64,000 nt of DNA, taken from positions 3,201,572-3,265,571 of the forward strand of contig JAVRFV010002311.1 in the NCBI GenBank assembly GCA_032716605.1, read 5' to 3'. Below, piece after piece: positions 46,428-58,400 of the stretch; position 1 is the stretch's first letter, and each line of letters begins with the position of its first letter. A program made the translations under genes and the position numbers. The notes beneath the pieces are model-generated. The model worked only from the letters and a program-made list of their open reading frames with translations, had not been told where the DNA came from and did not search any database. The stretch is from Paralithodes platypus (lineage: Eukaryota > Arthropoda > Malacostraca > Decapoda > Lithodidae).

Positions 46428-46637
46428 GCCGGTATAACACGAGAGCTTTTATAGTCTACATTCGATGATAAACATTTTTCTGGCAACATTTCTGGAATAT
46501 TTTGCACTGGTATCGGAAACTAAACTGATGATAGATGAATTTAGGCAACCGGAATATTTTAAATGTTGACCACATAAGCTGCCAGACCAGTGTTGAGGAT
46601 AAATGTTGAGTGAAAAAGCGCTCGTGTGATACCGGCT
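46428..46637. mobile_element. TTAA-flanked inverted-repeat element, 210 bp
   Basis: The left end GCCGGTATAACACGAGAGC matches the reverse of the right end, AGCCGGTATCACACGAGCGC. TTAA lies at 46424-46427 and 46638-46641. Further in, ACATTTTTCTGGCAACATT and a related inverted phrase extend the symmetry. It shares its left TTAA with the 227-bp element, so one inserted at the target site of the other. No protein is encoded. Confidence 0.75.
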
Positions 46638-46641
46638 TTAA

Positions 46642-48439
46642 CCAGGGTCTCTCTCTCTCTCTCAGCAATATCACCGTTACAGAGAGAGAAGTATTGAATT
46701 GTTTAGATAAACTCAAGGTAAATAAAACGCCAGGACCTGATACAATCTCGCCTAGAGTTCTAAAGGAAGCTAAGGATGAGCTCTCCAAACCACTGACATT
46801 ACTATTCAATAAATCCTTGCAGTCTGGAACTATGCCTGATCAGTGGAAGCTAGCCAACGTAACACCGATATTCAAAAAAGGCAGCAAATCCCTACCCAGT
46901 AACTATCGTCCAATTACCTTAACCTCAGTTGTATGTAAAATGCTAGATGTTTACGAGTCTGTCTCGTATGACCGTCATACGAGACAGACTCGTAAATCAC
47001 TTAGAGGAAAATAACATACTTACAGATACTCAACACGGCTTTCGTAAAAAACGTTCCTGTTTAACAAACCTCTTAGACTTCTTCCACGATATCCTCAACC
47101 TCTACGATGAGAGTAAAGCTGTAGATATTATTATACCTTGATTTTCAAAAGGCCTTTGACAAAGTTCCCCACAAACGTTTACTGCTAAAACTAAAAGCGC
47201 ATGGAATACAAGACGGTGTGTTGAAATGGATAGAAAATTGGCTCAGCAACAGAAAGCAAAGGGTAGTCATAAACGGTAAGGCATCTAAATGGACCAATGT
47301 AAGTAGCGGGGTACCCCAGGGATCGGTACTAGGACCAATTCTCTTTCTAATTTACATCAATGACATAGATGAGGGTCTCACCTGTACAATCTCAAAATTT
47401 GCTGACTATAAAAAAATTGCAAATAGCGTACTCTCAAAAGAACAAGTTGACGATATGCAACACAATCTAGATAAATTGTCATGTTGGGCCCAAATTTGGC
47501 AAATGAGTTTCAATGCGGATAAATGTAAAGTACTACATGTCGGATACCTAAATGAGAAAGCAAACTATTCGATGAATGGCACTCAGCTTAAGAATGTAAA
47601 CAGAGAAACCGATCTGGGAGTAACAATATCGAGTAACCTAAAACCGAGTCAACAATGTTCAGAAGTTGTTAAGAAGGCAAACAAAATAATTGGCTTTATA
47701 GGCAGGTCATTTGAGCATAAATCCAAAGAAGTTATCCTAACCCTTTACAATTCCTTAGTCCGCCCTCTTCTGGAATACTGCGTTCAATCCTGGTGCCCTT
47801 ATTACCAAAAAGATATAAACAAGCTAGAACGAGTTCAACGTAGAGTTACCAAAATGATACCTAGCCTAAAGAACAAACCATACGAAGAGCGTCTTAGAGA
47901 ATTAAATCTATTTCCTTTAACCCAGCGCAGATTAAGAGGTGACTTAATTCAAGTGTTCAAAATCATCAAAGGCATCGACAATATGAACTGTAGTAAGTAC
48001 TTCACTATCGACCAATCTAATTACACTCGGGGAAACGGTTGCAAAATTATTGGTAAATCTTTTAACTCGCACGAATCTAAGAATTTCTTCTTCAATCGAG
48101 TTGTCAACTTGTGGAATGGGCTTCCCCGAAACGTTATAGACTGCATCACCGTTGATTCATTTAAACTCCGCCTAGACAAATATCTCATCAAACCCGCGAC
48201 TGACTGCGTTTGTAAATGAATAACTTTATTTTATCCCCCCTCAGTTACTAACCCATCTGTCCTCTACTAACTTCCTAATCCTGCCACGGACATTAGTTCC
48301 AGGGCAGTAATTCCCTTTCCAATGTTCCCTTACCCACTCTAAACCACTGTTTGGGCACTTGATCCTCAGTGTTTTGGAGGACAAGCAACCTAGAAGGGTC
48401 ACTAGATCTGTTGTTGCTTGATTTCCTTTGTACTCCTTT

Positions 48440-48441
<2 letters not shown>
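46642..48441 (+). pseudogene. CR1-like LINE reverse transcriptase remnant
   Basis: Non-LTR reverse transcriptase sequence is spread over three frames (to about 46949, then 46974-47131, then from about 47133 to the stop at 48217-48219). Recognisable blocks are GPDTISPRVLKEAKDEL, TPIFKKGS with NYRPITL, GFRKKRSC, DFQKAFDKVP, GVPQGSVLGP and the C-terminal RPLLEYCVQSWCPY and LERVQRRVTKM, typical of the CR1 group. The catalytic FADD box reads FADY (Tyr codon 47407-47409). The endonuclease domain is missing, so the copy is 5'-truncated. One frameshift coincides with the palindrome at 46950-46996 and another lies near 47131. A likely 3' UTR follows to about 48441. It is inactive. Confidence 0.88.
46950..46996. 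repeat. Perfect 47-bp palindrome (23-bp arms, 1-base centre)
   Basis: The arm 46950-46972 is the exact reverse complement of 46974-46996, with a single C at 46973 between them. The right arm keeps the reverse transcriptase reading (RDRLV), while the left arm does not fit the protein. The left arm is therefore probably an inverted copy of the right arm. Confidence 0.95.

Positions 48442-48480
<39 letters not shown>
48442..48480 (+). repeat. TC dinucleotide microsatellite
   Basis: About 19 TC repeats lie between the LINE 3' end and the next LINE ORF1. Shorter TC tracts also precede AGCAA at 46650-46663 and in repeat C. Confidence 0.92.
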
Positions 48481-48482
<2 letters not shown>

Positions 48483-48569
48483 CCTACTCACTACAGTAAC
48501 ACGCTAAGTTACCCAGTCCAGTGTTTATTTATTTATTTTATATTATTTATTGTTCACCACAGAGATATT

Positions 48570-49423
48570 ATGCCACCAAAGAGATACAAAACTCTATGTT
48601 GTGGGGAGACATTTTATGCGGAATGGATATTCCGGCATGGTTTCCCAGACGAAAAATGCTTTAAGTGTCTAACTGGTGAGAAATTCCAGTTCCTTGAGCT
48701 TACACTAGAGGCATACAAAGGAGAAGTGAGCGAACTAAAACATGAAATATGTTTACTCAAAGAGCAACGTAACAGCCCCAACCTTAACAAACAAAACATC
48801 CCCATTTCGCACCCGCAGGCTGATTCTAGAGCTGCCTTCCAGGTAGTCAGAGGAAATAAAACAAACCAGACTGCCCCAAAGATAATCACAATCCCCCTTG
48901 CTAACAGATATGATGTACTAGGTAACAGTACAGATGAGGCCGCAGGTGCAGACAATGCACACAAAAGTAAAGTAACAAAAAGAAAACCGTATCAAGAGTC
49001 CAAGGCTACACTGGTTAGCAAAAATGAAATAAAGTCACAAATAGTTAGTGACTCGCTCTCACGTGGACAGGGGGCCCAATGGGCTACATTAGCACCAGGT
49101 AAAAGATCCGTCAAAGTCATACCAGGTGCTAAAATTACCCACATCACCAACGACATCAAGAAGTCCCAAATCAAACAAAGTACTTTCCTAGTTCTCAGTG
49201 TAGGGAGTAACAATGCCTACGACGGGGGTAACACAAGTAGCAAACAAATAATGACCAAATATGAAACACTCATCCAAGAAGCAAAAAATAAAATAAAAAT
49301 TGTATCATACTAGGAATCCCTCCCCGCATGAAAGAAAGTAGTTACAGTAATCTCAGGGCCAATGACATCAACGAGTCCCTAAATCAACTCTGCATCCAAC
49401 AGCAAGTCGCATTCCGTTCATCC
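48570..49423 (+). pseudogene. LINE ORF1 with esterase-like domain, broken
   Basis: From the ATG at 48570 the protein begins MPPKRYKTLCCGETFYAEWI and has a Cys/His-rich start (CC, H, CFKC), a likely coiled coil (ELTLEAYKGEVSELKHEICL) and a polar linker. It then has blocks like the SGNH/GDSL esterase domain of CR1-type LINE ORF1 proteins: VSDSLSRGQ (nucleophile block), a PGAKITHI segment and LSVGSNNAYDGG. A frameshift near 49305-49313 causes a TAG stop; the reading continues in another frame with GIPPRMKESSYSNLRAND and NESLNQLC, then runs into satellite DNA at about 49411-49430. The in-frame ATG at 48369 lies in microsatellite-containing sequence and is unlikely to be the start. ORF1 is incomplete and no ORF2 follows. 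Confidence 0.75.
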
Positions 49424-52400
49424 CCCCACAGCAGTGGTGGGTGGCACCCGTTCGTCCCCCCCCAGCAGTGGTGGGTGGCACCCGTTCGTCCCCCCCCAGC
49501 AGTGGTGGGTGGCACCCGTTCGTCCCCCCCCAGCAGTGGTGGGTGGCACCCGTTCGTCCCCCCCCAGCAGTGGTGGGTGGCACCCGTTCGTCCCCCCCCA
49601 GCAGTGGTGGGTGGCACCCGTTCGTCCCCCCCCAGCAGTGGTGGGTGGCACCCGTTCGTCCCCCCCCAGCAGTGGTGGGTGGCACCCGTTCGTCCCCCCC
49701 CAGCAGTGGTGGGTGGCACCCGTTCGTCCCCCCCCAGCAGTGGTGGGTGGCACCCGTTCGTCCCCCCCAGCAGTGGTGGGTGGCACCCGTTCGTCCCCCC
49801 CAGCAGTGGTGGGTGGCACCCGTTCGTCCCCCCGCAGCAGTGGTGGGTGGCACCCGTTCGTCCCCCCCAGCAGTGGTGGGTGGCACCCGTTCGTCCCCCC
49901 CCAGCAGTGGTGGGTGGCACCCGTTCGTCCCCCCCCAGCAGTGGTGGGTGGCACCCGTTCGTCCCCCCCCAGCAGTGGTGGGTGGCACCCGTTCGTCCCC
50001 CCCCAGCAGTGGTGGGTGGCACCCGTTCGTCCCCCCCAGCAGTGGTGGGTGGCACCCGTTCGTCCCCCCCCAGCAGTGGTGGGTGGCACCCGTTCGTCCC
50101 CCCCCAGCAGTGGTGGGTGGCACCCGTTCGTCCCCCCCCAGCAGTGGTGGGTGGCACCCGTTCGTCCCCCCCCAGCAGTGGTGGGTGGCACCCGTTCGTC
50201 CCCCCCAGCAGTGGTGGGTGGCACCCGTTCGTCCCCCCCCAGCAGTGGTGGGTGGCACCCGTTCGTCCCCCCCCAGCAGTGGTGGGTGGCACCCGTTCGT
50301 CCCCCCCCAGCAGTGGTGGGTGGCACCCGTTCGTCCCCCCCCAGCAGTGGTGGGTGGCACCCGTTCGTCCCCCCCAGCAGTGGTGGGTGGCACCCGTTCG
50401 TCCACCCCCAGCAGTGGTGGGTGGCACCCGTTCGTCCCCCCCCAGCAGTGGTGGTGGCACCCGTTCGTCCCCCCCCAGCAGTGGTGGGTGGCACCCGTTC
50501 GTCCCCCCCCAGCAGTGGTGGGTGGCACCCGTTCGTCCCCCCCAGCAGTGGTGGGTGGCACCCGTTCGTCCCCCCCCAGCAGTGGTGGGTGGCACCCGTT
50601 CGTCCCCCCCCAGCAGTGGTGGGTGGCACCCGTTCGTCCCCCCCCAGCAGTGGTGGGTGGCACCCGTTCGTCCCCCCCCAGCAGTGGTGGGTGGCACCCG
50701 TTCGTCCCCCCCCAGCAGTGGTGGGTGGTACCCGTTCGTCCCCCCCAGCAGTGGTGGGTGGCACCCGTTCGTCCCCCCCCAGCAGTGGTGGGTGGCACCC
50801 GTTCGTCCCCCCCCAGCAGTGGTGGGTGGCACCCGTTCGTCCCCCCCCAGCAGTGGTGGGTGGCACCCGTTCGTCCCCCCCAGCAGTGGTGGGTGGCACC
50901 CGTTCGTCCCCCCCCAGCAGTGGTGGGTGGCACCCGTTCGTCCCCCCCCAGCAGTGGTGGGTGGCACCCGTTCGTCCCCCCCCAGCAGTGGTGGGTGGCA
51001 CCCGTTCGTCCCCCCCCAGCAGTGGTGGGTGGCACCCGTTCGTCCCCCCCCAGCAGTGGTGGGTGGCACCCGTTCGTCCCCCCCCAGCAGTGGTGGGTGG
51101 CACCCGTTCGTCCCCCCCCAGCAGTGGTGGGTGGCACCCGTTCGTCCCCCCCCAGCAGTGGTGGGTGGCACCCGTTCGTCCCCCCCCAGCAGTGGTGGGT
51201 GGCACCCGTTCGTCCCCCCCCAGCAGTGGTGGGTGGCACCCGTTCGTCCCCCCCACCAGTGGTGGGTGGCACCCGTTCGGCCCCCTACAGCAGTGGTGGG
51301 TGGCACCCGTTCGTCCCCCCCCAGCAGTGGTGGGTGGCACCCGTTGGTCCCCCCCAGCAGTGGTGGGTGGCACCCGTTCGTCCCCCCCCAGCAGTGGTGG
51401 GTGGCACCCGTTCGTCCCCCCCCAGCAGTGGTGGGTGGCACCCGTTCGTCCCCCCCCAGCAGTGGTGGGTGGCACCCGTTCGTCCCCCCCCAGCAGTGGT
51501 GGGTGGCACCCGTTCGTCCCCCCCCAGTGGTGGGTGGCACCCGTTCGTCCCCCCCCAGCAGTGGTGGGTGGCACCCGTTCGTCCCCCCCCAGCAGTGGTG
51601 GGTGGCACCCGTTCGTCCCCCCCCAGCAGTGGTGGGTGGCACCCGTTCGTCCCCCCCCAGCAGTGGTGGGTGGCACCCGTTCGTCCCCCCCCAGCAGTGG
51701 TGGGTGGCACCCGTTCGTCCCCCCCCAGCAGTGGTGGGTGGCACCCGTTGGTCCCCCCCAGCAGTGGTGGGTGGCACCCGTTCGTCCCCCTCCAGCAGTG
51801 GTGGGTGGCACCCGTTCGTCCCCCCCCAGCAGTGGTGGGTGGCACCCGTTCGTCCCCCCCAGCAGTGGTGGGTGGCACCCGTTCGTCCCCCCCCAGCAGT
51901 GGTGGGTGGCACCCGTTCGTCCCCCCCAGCAGTGGTGGGTGGCACCCGTTCGTCCCCCCCCAGCAGTGGTGGGTGGCACCCGTTCGTCCCCACCCAGCAG
52001 TGGTGGTGGCACCCATTCGTCCCCCCCCACCAGTGGTGGGTGGCACCCGTTCGTCCCCCCCCAGCAGTGGTGGGTGGCACCCGTTCGTCCCCCCCCAGCA
52101 GTGGTGGGTGGCACCCGTTCGTCCCCCCCCAGCAGTGGTGGGTGGCACCCGTTCGTCCCCCCCAGCAGTGGTGGGTGGCACCCGTTCGTCCCCCCCCAGC
52201 AGTGGTGGGTGGCACCCGTTCGTCCCCCCCCCAGTGGTGGGTGGCACCCGTTCGTCCCCCCCCAGCAGTGGTGGGTGGCACCCGTTCGTCCCCCCCCAGC
52301 AGTGGTGGGTGGCACCCGTTCGTCCCCCCCCAGCAGTGGTGGGTGGCACCCGTTCGTCCCCCCCCAGCAGTGGTCGGTGGCACCCGTTCGTCCCCCCCCA

Positions 52401-55400
52401 GCACTTGTGGGTGGTACCCGTTTGTCCCCCCCATCACTCGTGGGTGGCACCCGTTCGTCCCCCCCCAGCAGTGGTGGGTGGCACCCGTTGGTCCCCCCCA
52501 GCAGTGGTGGGTGGCACCCGTTCGTCCCCCCCCAGCAGTGGTGGGTGGCACCCGTTCGTCCCCCCCCAGCAGTGGTGGGTGGCACCCGTTCGTCCCCCCC
52601 CAGCAGTGGTGGGTGGCACCCGTTCGTCCCCCCCAGCAGTGGTGGGTGGCACCCGTTCGTCCCCCCCAGCAGTGGTGGGTGGCACCCGTTCGTCCCCCCC
52701 CAGCAGTGGTGGGTGGCACCCGTTCGTCCCCCCCAGCAGTGGTGGGTGGCACCCGTTCGTCCCCCCCCGAAAGTGGTGGTGGGCACCCGTTCGTCCCCCC
52801 CCAGCAGTGGTGGGTGGCACCCGTTCGTCCCCCCCCAGCAGTGGTGGGTGGCACCCGTTCGTCCCCCCCCAGCAGTGGTGGGTGGCACCCGTTCGTCCCC
52901 CCCCAGCAGTGGTGGGTGGCACCCGTTCGTCCCCCCCAGCAGTGGTGGGTGGCACCCGTTCGTCCCCCCCCAGCAGTGGTGGGTGGCACCCGTTCGTCCC
53001 CCCCCAGCAGTGGTGGGTGGCACCCGTTCGTCCCCCCCCAGCAGTGGTGGGTGGCACCCGTTCGGCCCCCCCAGCAGTGGTGGGTGGCACCCGTTCGTCC
53101 CCCCCCAGTGGTGGGTGGCACCCGTTCGTCCCCCCCCAGCAGTGGTGGGTGGCACCCGTTCGTCCCCCCCCAGCAGTGGTGGGTGGCACCCGTTCGTCCC
53201 CCCCCAGCAGTGGTGGGTGGCACCCGTTCGTCCCCCCCAGCAGTGGTGGGTGGCACCCGTTCGTCCCCCCCCAGCAGTGGTGGGTGGCACCCGTTCGTCC
53301 CCCCCCAGCAGTGGTGGGTGGCACCCGTTCGTCCCCCCCCAGCAGTGGTGGGTGGCACCCGTTCGTCCCCCCCCAGCAGGGGTGGGTGGCACCCGTTCGT
53401 CCCCCCCCAGCAGTGGTGGGTGGCACCCGTTCGTCCCCCCCAGCAGTGGTGGGTGGCACCCGTTCGTCCCCCCCCAGCAGTGGTGGGTGGCACCCGTTCG
53501 TCCCCCCCCAGCAGTGGTGGGTGGCACCCGTTCGTCCCCCCCAGCAGTGGTGGGTGGCACCCGTTCGTCCCCCCCAGCAGTGGTGGGTGGCACCCGTTCG
53601 TCCCCCCCCAGCAGTGGTGGGTGGCACCCGTTCGTCCCCCCCCAGCAGTGGTGGGTGGCACCCGTTCCCCCCCCAGCAGTGGTGGGTGGCACCCGTTCGT
53701 CCCCCCCCAGCAGTGGTGGGTGGCACCCGTTCATCCCCCCCAGCAGTGGTGGGTGGCACCCGTTCGTCCCCCCCCAGCAGTGGTGGGTGGCACCCGTTCG
53801 TCCCCCCCCAGCAGTGGTGGGTGGCACCCGTTCGTCCCCCCCCAGCAGTGGTGGGTGGCACCCGTTCGTCCCCCCCCGCAGTGGTGGGTGGCACCCGTTC
53901 GTCCCCCTCCAGCAGTGGTGGGTGGCACCCGTTCGTCCCCCCCCAGCAGTGGTGGGTGGCACCCGTTCGTCCCCCCCCAGCAGTGGTGGGTGGCACCCGT
54001 TCGTCCCCCCCCAGCAGTGGTGGGTGGCACCCGTTCGTCCCCCCCAGCAGTGGTGGGTGGCACCCGTTCGTCCCCCCCCCAGTGGTGGGTGGCACCCGTT
54101 CGTCCCCCCCCAGCAGTGGTGGGTGGCACCCGTTCGTCCCCCCCAGCAGTGGTGGGTGGCACCCGTTCGTCCCCCCCCAGCAGTGGTGGGTGGCACCCGT
54201 TCGTCCCCCCCCAGCAGTGGTGGGTGGCACCCGTTCGTCCCCCCCAGCAGTGGTGGGTGGCACCCGTTCGTCCCCCCCCAGCAGTGGGTGGTGGCACCCG
54301 TTCGTCCCCCCCCAGCAGTGGTGGGTGGCACCCGTTCGTCCACCCCCAGCAGTGGTGGGTGGCACCCGTTCGTCCCCCCCCAGCAGTGGTGGGTGGCACC
54401 CGTTCGTCCCCCCCCAGCAGTGGTGGGTGGCACCCGTTCGTCCCCCCCCCAGTGGTGGGTGGCACCCGTTCGTCCCCCCCCAGCAGTGGTGGGTGGCACC
54501 CGTTCGTCCCCCCCCAGCAGTGGTGGGTGGCACCCGTTCGTCCCCCCCCAGCAGTGGTGGGTGGCACCCGTTCGTCCCCCCCCAGCAGTGGTGGGTGGCA
54601 CCCGTTCGTCCCCCCCAGCAGTGGTGGGTGGCACCCGTTCGTCCCCCCCTAGCAGTGGTGGGTGGCACCCGTTCGTCCCCCCCAGCAGTGGTGGGTGGCA
54701 CCCGTTCGTCCCCCCCCAGCAGTGGTGGGTGGCACCCGTTCGCCCCCCGCAGCAGTGGTGGGTGGCACCCGTGCGTCCCCCCCAGCAGTGGTGGGTGGCA
54801 CCCGTTCGCCCCCCCCTAGCAGTGGTGGGTGGCACCCGTTCGTCCCCCCCAGCAGTGGTGGGTGGCACCCGTTCGTCCCCCCCCAGCAGTGGTGGGTGGC
54901 ACCCGTTCGTCCCCCCCCAGCAGTGGTGGGTGGCACCCGTTCGTCCCCCCCAGCAGTGGTGGGTGGCACCCGTTCGTCCCCCCCCAGCAGTGGTGGGTGG
55001 CACCCGTTCGTCCCCCCCCCAGTGGTGGGTGGCACCCGTTCGTCCCCCCCCAGCAGTGGTGGGTGGCACCCGTTCGTCCCCCCCCCAGTGGTGGGTGGCA
55101 CCCGTTCGTCCCCCCCCAGCAGTGGTGGGTGGCACCCGTTCGTCCCCCCCAGCAGTGGTGGGTGGCACCCGTTCGTCCCCCCCCAGCAGTGGTGGGTGGC
55201 ACCCGTTCGTCCCCCCCCAGCAGTGGTGGGTGGCACCCGTTCGTCCCCCCCCAGCAGTGGTGGGTGGCACCCGTTCGTCCCCCCCCAGCAGTGGTGGGTG
55301 GCACCCGTTCGTCCCCCCCCAGCAGTGGTGGGTGGCACCCGTTCGTCCCCCCCAGCAGTGGTGGGTGGCACCCGTTCGTCCCCCCCCAGCAGTGGTGGGT

Positions 55401-58400
55401 GGCACCCGTTCGTCCCCCCCCCAGCAGTGGTGGGTGGCACCCGTTCGTCCCCCCCCAGCAGTGGTGGGTGGCACCCGTTCGTCCCCCCCCAGCAGTGGTG
55501 GGTGACACCCGTTCGTCCACCCCCAGCAGTGGTGGGTGGCACCCGTTCGTCCACCCCCAGCAGTGGTGGGTGGCACCCGTTCGTCCTCCCCCAGCAGTGG
55601 TGGGTGGCACCCGTTCGTCCCCCCCCAGCAGTGGTGGGTGGCACCCGTTCGTCCCCCCCCAGCAGTGGTGGGTGGCACCCGTTCGTCCCCCCCCAGCAGT
55701 GGTGGGTGGCACCCGTTCGTCCCCCCCCAGCAGTGGTGGGTGGCACCCGTTCGTCCCCCCCCAGCAGTGGTGGGTGGCACCCGTTCGTCCCCCCCCAGCA
55801 GTGGTGGGTGGCACCCGTTCGTCCCCCCCCAGCAGTGGTGGGTGGCACCCGTTCGTCCCCCCCCAGCAGTGGTGGGTGGCACCCGTTCGTCCCCCCCCAG
55901 CAGTGGTGGGTGGCACCCGTTCGTCCCCCCCCAGCAGTGGTGGGTGGCACCCGTTCGTCCCCCCCCAGCAGTGGTGGGTGGCACCCGTTCGTCCCCCCCA
56001 GCAGTGGTGGGTGGCACCCGTTCGTCCCCCCCCAGCAGTGGTGGGTGGCACCCGTTCGTCCCCCCCCAGCAGTGGTGGGTGGCACCCGTTCGTCCCCCCC
56101 CAGCAGTGGTGGGTGGCACCCGTTCGTCCCCCCCCAGCAGTGGTGGGTGGCACCCGTTCGTCCCCCCCCAGCAGTGGTGGGTGGCACCCGTTCGTCCCCC
56201 CCCAGCAGTGGTGGGTGGCACCCGTTCGTCCCCCCCCAGCAGTGGTGGGTGGCACCCGTTCGTCCCCCCCAGCAGTGGTGGGTGGCACCCGTTCGTCCCC
56301 CCCCAGCAGTGGTGGGTGGCACCCGTTCGTCCCCCCCCAGCAGTGGTGGGTGGCACCCGTTCGTCCCCCCCCAGCAGTGGTGGGTGGCACCCGTTCGTCC
56401 CCCCCCAGCACGTCCCCCTTCAGCAGTGGTGGGTGGCACCCGTTCGTCCCCCCCCAGCAGTGGTGGGTGGCACCCGTTCGTCCCCCCCCAGCAGTGGTGG
56501 GTGGCACCCCGTCCCAGCAGTGGTGGTGGGTGGCACCCGTTCCCCCCCCAGCAGTGGTGGGTGGCACCCGTTCGTCCCCCCCCAGCAGTGGTGGGTGGCA
56601 CCCGTTCGTCCCCCCCAGCAGTGGTGGGTGGCACCCGTTCGTCCCCCCCCAGCAGTGGTGGGTGGCACCCGTTCGTCCCCCCCCCCAGCAGTGGTGGGTG
56701 GCACCCGTTCGTCCCCCCCCAGCAGTGGTGGGTGGCACCCTTCGTCCCCCCCCAGCAGTGGTGGGTGGCACCCGTTCGTCCCCCCCCAGCAGTGGTTGGT
56801 GGCACCCGTTCGTCCCCCCCCAGCAGTGGTGGGTGGCACCCGTTCGTCCCCCCCAGCAGTGGTGGGTGGCACCCGTTCGTCCCCCCCCAGCAGTGGTGGG
56901 TGGCACCCGTTCGTCCCCCCCCAGCAGTGGTGGGTGGCACCCGTTCGTCCCCCCCCAGCAGTGGTGGGTGGCACCCGTTCGTCCCCCCCCAGCAGTGGTG
57001 GGTGGCACCCGTTCGTCCCCCCCAGCAGTGGTGGGTGGCACCCGTTCGTCCCCCCCCAGCAGTGGTGGGTGGCACCCGTTCGTCCCCCCCCAGCAGTGGT
57101 GGGTGGCACCCGTTCGTCCCCCCCCAGCAGTGGTGGGTGGCACCCGTTCGTCCCCCCCCAGCAGTGGTGGGTGGCACCCGTTCGTCCCCCCCAGTAGTGG
57201 TGGGTGGCACCCGGTTCGTCCCCCCCCAGCAGTGGTGGGTGGCACCCGTTCGTCCCCCCCCAGCAGTGGTGGGTGGCACCCGTTCGTCCCCCCCCAGCAG
57301 TGGTGGGTGGCACCCGTTCGTCCCCCCCCAGCAGTGGTGGGTGGCACCCGTTCGTCCCCCCCCAGCAGTGGTGGGTGGCACCCGTTCGTCCCCCCCCAGC
57401 AGTGGTGGGTGGCACCCGTTCGTCCCCCCCCAGCAGTGGTGGGTGGCACCCGTTCGTCCCCCCCCAGCAGTGGTGGGTGGCACCCGTTCGTCCCCCCCCA
57501 GCAGTGGTGGGTGGCACCCGTTCGTCCCCCCCAGCAGTGGTGGGTGGCACCCGTTCGTCTCCCCCCAGCAGTGGTGGGTGGCACCCCTTGGTCCCCCCCA
57601 GCAGTGCTGGGTGGCACCCGTTCGTCCCCCTCCAGCAGTGGTGGGTGGCACCCGTCACACGTTCGTCCCCCCCCAGCAGTGGTGGGTGGCACCCGTTCAT
57701 CCCCATCCAGCAGTGGTGGGTGGCACCCGTTCGTCCCCCCCAGCAGTGGTGGGTGGCACCCGTTCGTCCCCCCCCAGCAGTGGTGGGTGGCACCCGTTCG
57801 TCCCCCCCCAGCAGTGGTGGGTGGCACCCGTTCGTCCCCCCCCAGCAGTGGTGGGTGGCACCCGTTCGTCCCCCCCAGCAGTGGTGGGTGGCACCCGTTC
57901 GTCCCCCCCCAGCAGTGGTGGGTGGCACCCGGACGTCCCCCCCAGCAGTGGTGGGTGGCACCCGTTCGTCCCCCCCCAGCAGTGGTGGGTGGCACCCGTT
58001 CGTCCCCCCCCAGCAGTGGTGGGTGGCACCCGTTCGTCCCCCCCCAGCAGTGGTGGGTGGCACCCATTCGTCCCCCCCAGCAGTGGTGGGTGGCACCCGT
58101 TCGTCCCCCCCCAGCAGTGGTGGGTGGCACCCGTTCGTCCCCCCCCAGCAGTGGTGGGTGGCACCCGTTCGTCCCCCCCAGCAGTTGTGGGTGGCACCCG
58201 TTCGTCCCCCCCCAGCAGTGGTGGGTGGCACCCGTTCGTCCCCCCCAGCAGTGGTGGGTGGCACCCGTTCGTCCCCCCCCAGCAGTGGTGGGTGGCACCC
58301 GTTCGTCCCCCCCAGCAGTGGTGGGTGGCACCCGTTCGTCCCCACAGCAGTGGTGGGTGGCACCCGTTCGACCCCCCCGGCAGTGGTGGGTGGCACCCGT

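Noticed and set aside
48369..48569. Upstream start for the LINE ORF1 frame
   Set aside because: The added 67 codons are mostly encoded by a TC microsatellite. The ATG at 48570 begins the part that looks like ORF1.
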